Origin: Maritimibacter sp. REDSEA-S28_B5
Lineage (GTDB): Bacteria; Pseudomonadota; Alphaproteobacteria; Rhodobacterales; Rhodobacteraceae
Assembly (NCBI GenBank): GCA_001626765.1
Contig: LUOO01000102.1
Span: forward strand, 1-64,000
Direction of reading: 5' to 3'
Length of the DNA stretch: 64,000 bases
In this document: in pieces, positions 56,086 through 64,000 of the stretch
How positions within the stretch are numbered: position 1 is the first letter of the stretch
How the letters are laid out: each line of letters starts with the position of its first letter
The notes under the pieces: model-generated
Seen by the model: the letters and a program-made list of their open reading frames with translations, nothing else
The model's database searches: none
Told to the model about the DNA's origin: nothing
Made by a program: the position numbers and the translations under genes

Positions 56086-57075
56086 ATGGCGACCGCCAAA
56101 AGCGCCAAGAAATCAAACATATCCAAGGACGAACTGCTCGCTTACTACCGCGACATGCTGCTCATCCGTCGATTCGAGGAAAAGGCCGGCCAGCTTTATG
56201 GCATGGGACTCATCGGCGGGTTCTGTCACCTCTACATCGGGCAGGAAGCCGTCGTGGTGGGCCTCGAGGCCGCTGCGGACGAGGGCGACAAGCGCGTGAC
56301 GTCCTACCGCGACCACGGTCATATGCTCGCTTGCGGCATGGACCCCAAGGGCGTGATGGCCGAGCTTACGGGACGCGAGGGCGGATATTCCAAGGGCAAG
56401 GGCGGCTCGATGCACATGTTCTCGACCGAACGCCATTTCTACGGCGGCCACGGGATCGTGGGCGCGCAGGTGCCGATTGGCGCAGGGCTTGCCTTCTCGG
56501 ACATGTACAAAGGCACCGACCGCGTCACCTTCACCTATTTCGGGGACGGCGCCGCAAACCAGGGCCAGGTCTATGAGACCTACAATATGGCCGAGCTTTG
56601 GAACCTTCCGGTCGTCTTCGTGATCGAGAACAACCAATACGCCATGGGCACTTCGGTCAAACGGTCGACCAAGTCGCCGTCGCTCTGGGAACGGGGTGCG
56701 GCCTACGGGATCGAGGGCGAAGAGGTCGACGGCATGAGCGTGCTTGCCGTCAAGGAAGCGGGCGAAAAGGCGATCGCGCACTGCCGCGCGGGCAAAGGCC
56801 CCTACATCCTCGAGATGAAGACCTATCGCTACCGCGGCCACTCCATGTCGGACCCTGCGAAGTACCGCACCCGCGAAGAGGTGCAGAAAATGCGCGACGA
56901 AAAAGACCCGATCGAGAACATCCGCGAGATGCTGATCACCGGCAAACATGCCAGCGAAGAGGACCTCAAGGCGATCGACAAGGAGATCAAGGAAATCGTC
57001 AACGAAGCCGCGGACTTCTCCCGCGAAAGCCCGGAACCGGCGCTCGATGAGCTCTGGACCGATATTTACGCCTGA
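56086..57075 (+). CDS. pdhA: Pyruvate dehydrogenase E1 component, alpha subunit
   Basis: Binds thiamine diphosphate and decarboxylates pyruvate together with the beta subunit. It has 329 residues. Recognisable parts are [31 protein letters not shown], the TPP/Mg motif [15 protein letters not shown] followed by VVFVIENN at about 147-180, and the phosphorylation-loop-like [18 protein letters not shown] lies 10 bases before the ATG. It starts the operon pdhA-pdhB-aceF; pdhB follows after 20 bases. Confidence 0.97.
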   Translation: MATAKSAKKSNISKDELLAYYRDMLLIRRFEEKAGQLYGMGLIGGFCHLYIGQEAVVVGLEAAADEGDKRVTSYRDHGHMLACGMDPKGVMAELTGREGGYSKGKGGSMHMFSTERHFYGGHGIVGAQVPIGAGLAFSDMYKGTDRVTFTYFGDGAANQGQVYETYNMAELWNLPVVFVIENNQYAMGTSVKRSTKSPSLWERGAAYGIEGEEVDGMSVLAVKEAGEKAIAHCRAGKGPYILEMKTYRYRGHSMSDPAKYRTREEVQKMRDEKDPIENIREMLITGKHASEEDLKAIDKEIKEIVNEAADFSRESPEPALDELWTDIYA

Positions 57076-57095
57076 GTGACGAGGGAGAGAGACTG

Positions 57096-58493
57096 ATGGC
57101 AACCGAAATTCTCATGCCCGCACTGAGCCCGACCATGGAAGAGGGCACGCTGGCCAAATGGCTGGTGAAAGAGGGCGACGAAGTGAAGAGCGGCGACATT
57201 CTCGCCGAGATCGAAACCGACAAGGCAACGATGGAATTCGAAGCCGTGGACGAAGGCATCGTGGGCAAGATCCTGATCGCCGAAGGCACGGAAGCGGTGA
57301 AGGTGAACACCCCCATCGCCGTCCTGATCGAAGAAGGTGAAAGCGCGGACGACATTGAGGCGTCCTCCGGCGGTGAAAGCTCCGGCGGGGACACGTCCGA
57401 GGCCAAGTCGGGCAACACCCCGTCCGACGAACCCGTCGCCTCGAATCCCGGCTCGGCCACGATGCCGGAGCCTGAGACCCCCGAGGATCCCGAAATCCCC
57501 GAGGGCACCGAGATGAAGACCCAGACCGTGCGCGAAGCGCTTCGCGACGCCATGGCCGAGGAAATGCGCACCGACGAGATGGTCTTCCTCATGGGCGAGG
57601 AAGTTGCCGAGTATCAGGGCGCCTACAAGGTGTCGCAGGGCCTGCTCGACGAGTTCGGATCGAAGCGCGTGATCGACACGCCGATCACCGAACACGGCTT
57701 TGCCGGTCTCGCCGCCGGTGCCGCGATGGGCGGACTTCGCCCCATCGTCGAATTCATGACCTTCAACTTCGCGATGCAGGCCATCGACCACATCATCAAC
57801 ACCGCCGCCAAGACGCGCTATATGTCCGGCGGCCAGATGAGCGTGCCGATCGTCTTCCGGGGTCCCAATGGTGCAGCCGCCCGCGTGGCCGCCCAGCACT
57901 CGCAGGACTACGCGGGCTGGTATGCGCAGATCCCCGGTCTCTGGGTGGCGATGCCCTACTCCGCCGCCGACGCCAAGGGTCTGATGAAATCCGCGATCAA
58001 GTCGGACAACCCGGTCGTGTTTCTTGAGAACGAACTGCTCTACGGGCAGTCCTTCGAGGTCCCGGTTCTTGACGACTACACGGTGCCCTTCGGCAAGGCG
58101 CGCGTCTGGCAGAAGGGCGACGATGTCACCATCGTGTCCTTCGGGATCGGCATGAAATACGCGCTGGAGGCGGCGGCGAAACTGGCCGAGGACGGCATTT
58201 CAGCCGAGGTCATCGACCTGCGCACCCTGCGCCCGATGGACACGAAGACCGTCATCGAAAGCGTCAAGAAAACGAACCGCTGCGTGACGGTGGAAGAAGG
58301 CTGGCCGGTGGCCTCCATCGGGTCCTACCTGTCGTCGGTGATCATGCAGGAGGCCTTCGATTACCTCGACGCGCCGGTGATCACGCTCACGGGCAAGGAC
58401 GTGCCGATGCCCTATGCCTCGAACCTCGAGAAGCTCGCGCTCGTCACCACCGCCGAGGTCGTCGAAGCGGCCAAGTCGGTCTGCTACAAGTAA
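57096..58493 (+). CDS. pdhB: Pyruvate dehydrogenase E1 component, beta subunit with lipoyl domain
   Basis: A 465-residue E1 beta subunit that carries its own N-terminal lipoyl domain (residues 1-80, modified Lys43 in [13 protein letters not shown]). A Ser/Pro/Glu-rich linker (about 88-140) leads to the usual E1 beta fold starting at [14 protein letters not shown], with [15 protein letters not shown] and [11 protein letters not shown]. Lipoylated E1 beta subunits are a known alphaproteobacterial feature. The lipoyl domain is almost identical to the one at the start of the next gene. Confidence 0.97.
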   Translation: MATEILMPALSPTMEEGTLAKWLVKEGDEVKSGDILAEIETDKATMEFEAVDEGIVGKILIAEGTEAVKVNTPIAVLIEEGESADDIEASSGGESSGGDTSEAKSGNTPSDEPVASNPGSATMPEPETPEDPEIPEGTEMKTQTVREALRDAMAEEMRTDEMVFLMGEEVAEYQGAYKVSQGLLDEFGSKRVIDTPITEHGFAGLAAGAAMGGLRPIVEFMTFNFAMQAIDHIINTAAKTRYMSGGQMSVPIVFRGPNGAAARVAAQHSQDYAGWYAQIPGLWVAMPYSAADAKGLMKSAIKSDNPVVFLENELLYGQSFEVPVLDDYTVPFGKARVWQKGDDVTIVSFGIGMKYALEAAAKLAEDGISAEVIDLRTLRPMDTKTVIESVKKTNRCVTVEEGWPVASIGSYLSSVIMQEAFDYLDAPVITLTGKDVPMPYASNLEKLALVTTAEVVEAAKSVCYK

Positions 58494-58505
58494 GGGGGAA
58501 CGGAT

Positions 58506-59819
58506 ATGCCAACGGAAATCCTGATGCCCGCGCTTTCTCCGACGATGGAGGAAGGCACGCTGGCAAAATGGCTGGTGAAAGAGGGCGACGAAGTCAAATC
58601 GGGCGACATCCTCGCCGAGATCGAGACTGACAAGGCGACGATGGAATTCGAAGCCGTAGACGAGGGCGTGATCGGCAAGATCCTCATCGGTGACGCGACC
58701 GAGGGCGTGAAGGTGAACACGCCGATCGCCGTGCTGCTGGAAGAGGGTGAAAGCGCCGACGACATTGGAGACGTGGCGGCCAAACCCGCGCCGAAGGTCG
58801 AAGACAAATCTACTGACAAGGCCGAGGCGAAAACGGAGGCGCCCAAGTCCGAGACCAAGGCTCCTGCGGCAGGCAACGACGACAAGGGCGGGCGCATCTT
58901 CGCCTCGCCGCTTGCCCGCCGGATCGCGGCGGACAAGGGCATCGACCTGTCGGCGCTCAAAGGCTCCGGCCCCAAGGGCCGGATCGTGAAGGCCGACGTC
59001 GAGAACGCCAAACCCGGTCAAGCGCCCGCCAAGGCGGATGCGCCCAAAGCCGAGGCAGCCAAAGGTGCGGCCCCAGCCCTCGCCGCTGGTCCGTCAACCG
59101 ATGCCGTCCTCAAGATGTATGAGGGTCGGCAGTTCGAAGAGGTCAAGCTCGACGGGATGCGCAAGACCATCGCGGCGCGTCTGACCGAGGCCAAGCAGAC
59201 CATCCCGCATTTCTACCTGCGCCGCGACATCAAGCTCGACGCGCTGATGAAATTCCGCTCGCAGCTCAACAAGCAGCTCGAGGGTCGCGGAGTGAAGCTG
59301 TCGGTCAACGACTTCATCATCAAGGCCTGCGCGCTGGCCCTGCAATCCGTTCCGGACGCGAACGCGGTCTGGGCGGGCGACCGGTTGCTCAAGCTCAAGC
59401 CCTCGGACGTCGCCGTGGCGGTCGCCATCGAAGGCGGGCTGTTCACGCCGGTGCTGAAGGACGCCGACATGAAGTCGCTGTCGGCGCTCTCGGCCGAGAT
59501 GAAGGACCTTGCAGCCCGTGCCCGCGACCGCAAATTGGCACCCCACGAATATCAGGGCGGTTCCTTTGCGGTTTCGAACCTTGGCATGTTCGGCATCGAC
59601 AACTTCGACGCGGTGATCAACCCGCCGCACGGTGCGATCCTCGCGGTCGGGTCGGGCGTGAAGAAGCCGGTCGTGAACGAGGCGGGCGAAATCGAGGTGG
59701 CGACAGTGATGAGCGTGACCTTGTCGGTCGATCACCGGGTCATCGACGGGGCGCTCGGGGCGGAACTGCTCAAGGCCATCGTCGAAAACCTCGAAAACCC
59801 GATGGTGATGCTCGCCTGA
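58506..59819 (+). CDS. pdhC: Dihydrolipoamide acetyltransferase (E2) of pyruvate dehydrogenase
   Basis: The core of the pyruvate dehydrogenase complex, which transfers acetyl groups to CoA. It has 437 residues: one lipoyl domain (1-80, Lys43), an Ala/Pro/Lys-rich linker, the peripheral-subunit-binding domain at about 135-170 ([21 protein letters not shown]) and the catalytic domain ending with the active-site [14 protein letters not shown] (His at about 410). E3 (lpd) does not follow, as an unrelated AhpD-like gene comes next, so E3 must be encoded elsewhere. Confidence 0.96.
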   Translation: MPTEILMPALSPTMEEGTLAKWLVKEGDEVKSGDILAEIETDKATMEFEAVDEGVIGKILIGDATEGVKVNTPIAVLLEEGESADDIGDVAAKPAPKVEDKSTDKAEAKTEAPKSETKAPAAGNDDKGGRIFASPLARRIAADKGIDLSALKGSGPKGRIVKADVENAKPGQAPAKADAPKAEAAKGAAPALAAGPSTDAVLKMYEGRQFEEVKLDGMRKTIAARLTEAKQTIPHFYLRRDIKLDALMKFRSQLNKQLEGRGVKLSVNDFIIKACALALQSVPDANAVWAGDRLLKLKPSDVAVAVAIEGGLFTPVLKDADMKSLSALSAEMKDLAARARDRKLAPHEYQGGSFAVSNLGMFGIDNFDAVINPPHGAILAVGSGVKKPVVNEAGEIEVATVMSVTLSVDHRVIDGALGAELLKAIVENLENPMVMLA

Positions 59820-59840
59820 TCGGGCCGCGCACGAGTAAAG

Positions 59841-59872
59841 AAGGCCGTGCAGGACCCCTGCACGGCCTTTTC
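59841..59872 (+). terminator. Intrinsic terminator of the pdh operon
   Basis: A perfect 13-bp stem AAGGCCGTGCAGG/CCTGCACGGCCTT with a 3-base loop is followed by TT, 21 bases after the E2 stop. Confidence 0.9.
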
Positions 59873-59967
59873 ATTTTCGGCACGGAGACGCATTCCGATC
59901 TTGATATGTGTCAACGCCGATACACGCCGTGGATGGCACGAGGGGGAAACATCACAGGAGTTTCCCC

Positions 59968-60309
59968 ATGGATTATGCACCCTACCTCGCCAACACGACC
60001 GCAAATCTCGACAAGATTCGCAAGATCGAACCCGACACAGCGTCGGGCTTTGCCGCCATGCACCGGGCAGCGTTCTATGACGGCGACGTATCGAAGAAAC
60101 ACAAGGAACTCATGGCGCTGGCGATTGCCGTGGCCAAGGGCTGCACCGATTGCATCGGGTTCCACGTGCGCGCGGCGATCAAGGCCGGTGTCACGCGCAA
60201 GGAGATGACCGAGATGATCGCGGTCGCCGTGTTGATGGGCGGTGGTCCCGCCTACATGTATGGCGCGCATGTGATCGAGGCCTACGACCAGATGGCGCAA
60301 CCGGCCTGA
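59968..60309 (+). CDS. AhpD-like carboxymuconolactone decarboxylase family protein
   Basis: A 113-residue alkylhydroperoxidase-like protein. The active site of the AhpD/CMD fold is the CxxC in GCTDCIGFHVRAA (Cys59, Cys62) with His66. The preceding helix KHKELMALAIAVAKG is typical. AhpD uses the cysteine pair to reduce peroxides, sometimes working with lipoylated proteins; the nearby pdh lipoyl domains make that link interesting but unproven. The ATG at 59968 follows ACAGGAG. A strong terminator follows. Confidence 0.85.
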   Translation: MDYAPYLANTTANLDKIRKIEPDTASGFAAMHRAAFYDGDVSKKHKELMALAIAVAKGCTDCIGFHVRAAIKAGVTRKEMTEMIAVAVLMGGGPAYMYGAHVIEAYDQMAQPA

Positions 60310-60334
60310 CAGGCCCGGACCCAGGCACAAAAGA

Positions 60335-60372
60335 AAAGAGCGCGGGGTCTGCCACCCGGCGCTCTTTCGTCT
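60335..60372 (+). terminator. Intrinsic terminator of the AhpD-like gene
   Basis: A 9-bp stem AAAGAGCGC/GCGCTCTTT extends inward to GGG/CCC around TCTGCCA and is followed by CGTC, 26 bases after the stop. Confidence 0.85.
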
Positions 60373-60402
60373 TTCGCTGATCTTTCGATCTTTGGTCTTT
60401 CG
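60363..60402. repeat. Cluster of TCTTTCG repeats
   Basis: TCTTTCG occurs at 60363-60369, 60370-60376, 60381-60387 and 60396-60402, with a one-base variant TCTTTGG at 60389-60395. A related GGTCTTTTCGACC lies about 45 bases further on. Confidence 0.55.
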
Positions 60403-60504
60403 ACCGGCAGTGGTTCGTCAGAGATACCGCCCTTTTGAACCGATGGTCTTTTCGACCTTATGGTCTGCCTACCTCAGTGCCGGTGTCGGGCGTCTTTGCG
60501 GCCC

Positions 60505-60573
60505 TCAGGCCGCGATTGCCACCGCGTAAAGTGCAGCGAAACCCAGAACTGTTGCAATCCACATGCGGAACAT
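60505..60573 (-). CDS. Putative 22-residue membrane micro-protein (first)
   Basis: An ATG at 60573 preceded by ACGGGGGCC, an internal ATG three codons later, and a hydrophobic peptide (MWIATVLGFAALYAVAIAA from the second Met). It has one membrane-spanning segment and no charged residue after Arg3. The stop is TGA at 60507-60505. It is similar in size and character to the ORF at 60819-60887. No homologue is known to me. Confidence 0.45.
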   Translation of the reverse strand: MFRMWIATVLGFAALYAVAIAA

Positions 60574-60763
60574 TGTGGCCCCCGTTTATCGTTTTTGGTG
60601 GCCACACTCTTGCTTATCGAAACGGGTTTGTCATTGCGTGAGATCAACCATGCGCGAGCTTTCGCTCATGAGACATGGCGGCTCAATTTTGATAGGGATT
60701 CCAAGGGACTTGCCGACGTTGGGAATGCTCTCGTTCCAGTTGAAACGATGGAAGAGAAGGAAC

Positions 60764-60804
60764 CGTTTCGGTCGCATCCGGCAGAAACGAAAACGACCGA
60801 AACG
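60764..60804. repeat. 11-bp inverted repeat
   Basis: CGTTTCGGTCG (60764-60774) and CGACCGAAACG (60794-60804) form a perfect stem with a 19-base loop that itself contains AAACGAAAA. It lies 14 bases past the stop of the second micro-ORF and could end its transcript. Confidence 0.5.
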
Positions 60805-60818
60805 AGACTCGTAAAGGG

Positions 60819-60887
60819 TCAGACGAGCAGCGCGAGGGCGGTGCTGGCGGCGACCCAACCGATGGCGATGAAGGTGAAGGGTTTCAT
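60819..60887 (-). CDS. Putative 22-residue membrane micro-protein (second)
   Basis: ATG at 60887 preceded by CTGGAGCCTGCC, a recognisable Shine-Dalgarno. The peptide begins MKPFTFIAIGWVAAS and ends TALALLV, a single membrane helix with one positive charge at the N terminus. The stop is TGA at 60821-60819, with a hairpin 14 bases further on. Such peptides are usually missed by gene callers; expression is not demonstrated. Confidence 0.5.
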   Translation of the reverse strand: MKPFTFIAIGWVAASTALALLV

Positions 60888-61066
60888 GGCAGGCTCCAGT
60901 GTCTTTCGGTGCCCGCAGTCTTGCGGGCGGTTACCGAAGAAACGGTAAACGCAGCGCGAAAGTTCCAAGTCGTGCCGACAAGATGTTGTAAAAGTGAAAG
61001 CGGCCCCCACTAGGGAGCCGCTTGGCCATGTCCTATTTCGTCACGCGGCAGGCCCGCAGGACAGTG

Positions 61067-61885
61067 TCACTGGCCCTTGGACGGGTCGCGGAACATGTGG
61101 TTCATCGAGACCGAAGGATGGGCGCAGCCCGCCTCGCCCACGACCTTCGCGGGCACGCCCGCCACGGTCTTGCCGGGAGGCACATCGGCCAGCACCACCG
61201 ACCCGGCGGCAATCCGCGAGCAACAACCCACGCGAATGTTGCCCAGCACCTTGGCCCCCGCGCCGATCAGGACCTCGTCCTCGATCTTGGGGTGTCGGTC
61301 CTCTTCTTCCTTGCCGGTTCCGCCCAGCGTGACCGAATGCAGCATCGAGACATTGTTGCCCACGACCGCCGTCTCGCCGATCACGATGGAATGGGCATGG
61401 TCGATCATGATGCCCTTGCCGATTCGTGCGGCTGGGTGAATGTCGATCCCGTAGACCTCGGAACACCGCATCTGCAGGAAATAGGCGAGGTCATGGCGAC
61501 CCCGGTCCCAGAGCCAATGCGCAAGGCGATGCGCCTGCATCCCCTGGAAACCTTTGTAATACAGGATCGGCTGGAGAAGTCGGTGCGTGGCCGGGTCCCG
61601 CTCCATCACGGCGGACAGGTCGGCACGGGCGGCTTCGACCAGTTCGGGGGACAGCGCATAGGCTTCGTTCGCCACTTCGCGCAGCACCATCATCGACATT
61701 TCGTTCGACGACAGCTTGGCCGCGATCCGGTAGGACAGCGCCTTTTCCAGCGACTTGTGGTGCAGGATACAGGCGTGGATCAGGCCGCCCATGAGCGGCT
61801 CATGGGCGACGGCTTCATGCGCTTCCGAGGTGATCTGGTCCCAGACCGGATCAATGACACGCGGCTTCGGGTTACGTTCGGCCAT
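61067..61885 (-). CDS. cysE: Serine O-acetyltransferase
   Basis: Makes O-acetylserine from serine and acetyl-CoA, the first step of cysteine synthesis. It has 272 residues. The N-terminal helical domain begins at PVWDQITSEAHEAVAHEP. The left-handed beta-helix carries the hexapeptide repeats and the catalytic GIDIHPAARIGKGIMIDHAHSIVIGETA, HSVTLGGTGK and IGAGAKVLGNI. The ATG at 61885 is preferred over one 4 codons upstream because GGAGG lies 5 bases before it. It follows the GTA host-specificity gene by 110 bases; this neighbourhood is conserved in Rhodobacterales. Confidence 0.96.
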   Translation of the reverse strand: MAERNPKPRVIDPVWDQITSEAHEAVAHEPLMGGLIHACILHHKSLEKALSYRIAAKLSSNEMSMMVLREVANEAYALSPELVEAARADLSAVMERDPATHRLLQPILYYKGFQGMQAHRLAHWLWDRGRHDLAYFLQMRCSEVYGIDIHPAARIGKGIMIDHAHSIVIGETAVVGNNVSMLHSVTLGGTGKEEEDRHPKIEDEVLIGAGAKVLGNIRVGCCSRIAAGSVVLADVPPGKTVAGVPAKVVGEAGCAHPSVSMNHMFRDPSKGQ

Positions 61886-61995
61886 GGGGGCCTCCATCCT
61901 GTTGCTGTTTCCCTATATGGCAGCTTGCCCGGAATTTCCAAATGCAAAGCGATGATGGGAGAAGTCACGGGGATGGATGACGTTCAGGACCGGGT

Positions 61996-64000
61996 TCAGG
62001 ACAGGGTCGTTCGCGCCGCCGGTCCCGCCCCGAAGCTCATGGAAATCTGGGCCACTTCGACCGCAAAGCCGGTACCGACCCCATCCGCCAGACGCTCGGA
62101 CTGGCTATAGGTCCAGCGGGGCGCGGTCACCGTCGCCTCGCGCTTGAGTGCGCCATCCGCGAACACCTTGACCTGATACATTTCGACCTCCTCGCCCAGC
62201 GGCACCTCGATCCCCGCCCAGCTGTCACCGTTGATCCGCGAGCGTCGGATCCAGTTCACTTCCACATCCGCGCCCGCCCAGCGCGCTTTGACATGGACCG
62301 GCGCATAGGGGCGCAGGCCAACTCCCGCGATCGTCTGCACCTCGTGGACATAGCTGTCGTCGTCGTAGGTCTGGCTCGCAGGCCCGGTGCGGTAGTGCCG
62401 TTCGAGCCCCCGCCAGGCGAGCGGCAAGGGGAGCTGCTTGACGCTCGCATCCATGAAGACGACCAGCGCGCCCACCGGCCATTCGCCCGGGACGAGGTGA
62501 TCGCTGCCTGCCTGCCCCCGAAGCCGCGCGCGCAGTTCATAAAGGTTCTCGCCGACCAGCTCGGCCTCGGCGTACTGGAACACCTCCCAACCGTCCGGGC
62601 CGCCCAGCCCGATCACCGCGACGTTCGAGCCGTTGAGCATCGCAGGCTCGCCCGAGGACGACACCGTGCCGTGCGTGAGGCGCACACGCAGGGCAGGACC
62701 ACGGTCGATGACGCCGGGGCGTGCATAGGGCAGGACGCTCTCGGTCACGCCAACCTTGGCGGGCGCGCGGAACACGGAACTGAGCCGGTAGCCGTTATCG
62801 GAGAAGGACGAAAACACCGCCGCAGCCCCCGGCCAAGGATCAGCGGTGACGGCAAGGTGGGCCTGATGCGGCGTTTCGTTACCAGTCAGCAGCGGCAGGT
62901 CGAGCCAGATGGGCAGCACCGGCACCACGGGCAAGAAATCGGTCTGCGCCACCTCGGCGTCGATACCCTCGGACGGCTCGAAAAGACCGGGTTCGACGCG
63001 CACCGCCTGCACGATCTGGACGCCGGCCTGTTCGACATGGTCGAGCCGGAAATGCCCGCGCCCCTCCGGCGTCTCGATCGCCACGACGTCGCCCGCGCGG
63101 TGGCCCAGCGCCGAGGGCGGCAGGGCAAAGCGGGCGGTATCGCGCGACACCCGCGCCTGCGCGAGCCAGCGTTCGGTCATCGCCGAGGCTTCGGCCTGCG
63201 TCAGCACGAGCGGCAGGTCCGATGTGGACACGCCCACCACCGGATCGTCGGCAAAGCGCGCCTCGGCGGCGCGGGTCTGGTAGTCGCCGGAAGCCTCGGT
63301 GTAATTCAGCCGCACCCGGCCTACCATGTCCGCCTCGGGGGCGCGGGTGAACTCCAAATCGCCCTCGATTTCGTCGGAAACCGCCATCTCATCAGGCGAC
63401 AGCTCGCCATCGGGATCGCCGTAGCGCGAGAAGAACTCGATTCGCCCGTCCCGCTCCGCCGCCTCGAACCCATATGCCAGCATGAGCGGTTGCAGGGCCG
63501 AGCGGGCATCAGACACCTCGTTCACCGCATAGCCATGGACCACGCCGTAAAGGCGCGTGGTGTCGAACGCGGTCAGACCCGATCGCAGGCAGATCTCTTC
63601 GACCACGCTCGCGAGGCTCCGCGAGGTGGCACGACCGTTGAGCCAGTGTCCCTTGTTGTAATTGGCCCAGTCGCCCCAGAGCCTGCGCTTGTGCGGAAAC
63701 CACGGAAAGGGCCGCGCGTCCCAGGCCCAGACATGGGCGCGGCGCATGTTTATCATCTGGACGCTGGTGGCCGGATGGGTCGGGTTGTTCGCCGGGTCCC
63801 CCCAGAACTCGCGCATCGCCTTGAGGTATTGCTTCTGGATAAAGTCGTCGCGCATCCCGTTGGAATAACGCGGCAGGGAACTTTCCGAGCTTTTGGGATC
63901 GAGAAACTTGTTGGGCTCGTTGGTGCCCTTGTCCACGGCGGCGCAGCCCATTTCGGTGAACCACACGGGTTTCATCCCCGGTTGCCAGTCGGTCGAAGTC
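61996..64000 (-). CDS. Gene transfer agent host-specificity/tail protein, 5'-truncated
   Basis: C-terminal part (over 660 residues, the start lies beyond 64000) of the large RcGTA orfg15-type protein. The beginning visible here, KPVWFTEMGCAAVDKGTNEPNKFLDPKSSES, is the end of the GTA TIM-barrel (glycoside-hydrolase-like) domain. It is followed by the phage-tail-like module (SRSLASVVEEICLRSGL), and a beta-rich C-terminal half. The protein sits at the tail tip of the phage-like particle and contacts the recipient cell envelope. It is normally the last gene of the GTA cluster, so the rest of the cluster is expected to the right of the window. Confidence 0.9.
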   Translation of the reverse strand, partial: TSTDWQPGMKPVWFTEMGCAAVDKGTNEPNKFLDPKSSESSLPRYSNGMRDDFIQKQYLKAMREFWGDPANNPTHPATSVQMINMRRAHVWAWDARPFPWFPHKRRLWGDWANYNKGHWLNGRATSRSLASVVEEICLRSGLTAFDTTRLYGVVHGYAVNEVSDARSALQPLMLAYGFEAAERDGRIEFFSRYGDPDGELSPDEMAVSDEIEGDLEFTRAPEADMVGRVRLNYTEASGDYQTRAAEARFADDPVVGVSTSDLPLVLTQAEASAMTERWLAQARVSRDTARFALPPSALGHRAGDVVAIETPEGRGHFRLDHVEQAGVQIVQAVRVEPGLFEPSEGIDAEVAQTDFLPVVPVLPIWLDLPLLTGNETPHQAHLAVTADPWPGAAAVFSSFSDNGYRLSSVFRAPAKVGVTESVLPYARPGVIDRGPALRVRLTHGTVSSSGEPAMLNGSNVAVIGLGGPDGWEVFQYAEAELVGENLYELRARLRGQAGSDHLVPGEWPVGALVVFMDASVKQLPLPLAWRGLERHYRTGPASQTYDDDSYVHEVQTIAGVGLRPYAPVHVKARWAGADVEVNWIRRSRINGDSWAGIEVPLGEEVEMYQVKVFADGALKREATVTAPRWTYSQSERLADGVGTGFAVEVAQISMSFGAGPAARTTLS

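Larger units (their letters stand above)
60310..61066. other. Gene-poor stretch with two micro-ORFs and repeats
   Basis: About 750 bases without a normal-size gene. It holds a terminator, five near-direct repeats of TCTTTCG, two 22-codon minus-strand ORFs and an 11-bp inverted repeat, all listed separately. No homologous family was recognised for any remaining open frame. Confidence 0.6.

Overview
The window is 64 kb of GC-rich alphaproteobacterial chromosome, most probably from the order Rhodobacterales (Roseobacter group). The evidence is gene content and order: gltX-gltA, a ppiD-trpE pair, a Mth938-ccmABCDG string, fabD-fabG-acpP-fabF-mltG, pyrC-pyrE, the ftsB-like gene followed by pdhA and a pdhB with its own lipoyl domain, and cysE beside the terminal gene of a gene-transfer-agent (GTA) cluster. 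No rRNA, tRNA, CRISPR array, insertion sequence or integrase was recognised. Almost everything is vertical housekeeping DNA; the accessory flavour is confined to a few islands.

Layout. 1-2.6 kb: end of gltX and citrate synthase. 2.6-3.7 kb: one doubtful small gene and a gene-poor stretch with an AT-rich palindromic block. 3.7-7.1 kb: ppiD-trpE. 7.4-9.3 kb: a secreted beta-propeller protein and htpX, both on the minus strand. 9.4-12.5 kb: minus-strand cytochrome c maturation operon (Mth938 protein, ccmA, B, C, D, G). 12.6-17.4 kb: mltG, fabF, acpP, fabG, fabD. 17.5-18.1 kb: a membrane protein. 18.4-19.7 kb: rpsF-rpsR-rplI. 19.9-23.9 kb: a small accessory group (DCC thiol protein, a reductase/DUF4166 fusion, a cytochrome P450, a lytic transglycosylase lipoprotein). 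24.1-26.4 kb: CoxE-like VWA protein and MoxR ATPase.

26.6-32.5 kb is the most distinctive part: five genes in one direction, four of them joined by 1-4 base overlaps or a very short gap. They encode two glycosyltransferases of the Glyco_tranf_2_4 type, a sulfotransferase, a protein fusing a degenerate sulfotransferase-like domain to a third glycosyltransferase domain, and an FkbM methyltransferase. Together they look like a compact route for building and decorating (sulfating, methylating) a surface glycan or glycoconjugate whose identity cannot be told from the sequence.

32.9-37.6 kb: pyrC-pyrE, dnaB, a membrane-anchored NYN ribonuclease-like protein, and bioY. 37.8-41.5 kb: DUF6314 protein, purB, two small secreted proteins sharing a cysteine module, and an isolated fliG. 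41.7-44.1 kb: a DMT exporter, a glutathione S-transferase and a DUF1223 protein. 44.4-47.1 kb: aconitase, interrupted by a +1 frameshift. 47.2-49.5 kb: DUF3179 and RTX-repeat proteins plus a 27-residue micro-ORF. 49.5-55.4 kb: two cyclophilins, pgk, a short-chain dehydrogenase, class I aldolase and an AidB-like acyl-CoA dehydrogenase. 55.5-59.8 kb: ftsB-like gene and the pyruvate dehydrogenase operon. 60-61.1 kb: an AhpD-like protein and two 22-residue hydrophobic micro-ORFs. 61.1-64 kb: cysE and the 3' part of the GTA host-specificity gene.

The central carbon genes (gltA, acnA, pdhABC, pgk, class I aldolase) are scattered as separate units. Several have palindromes upstream that could be operators. 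Intrinsic terminators with GNRA or TTCG loops separate many of the units.
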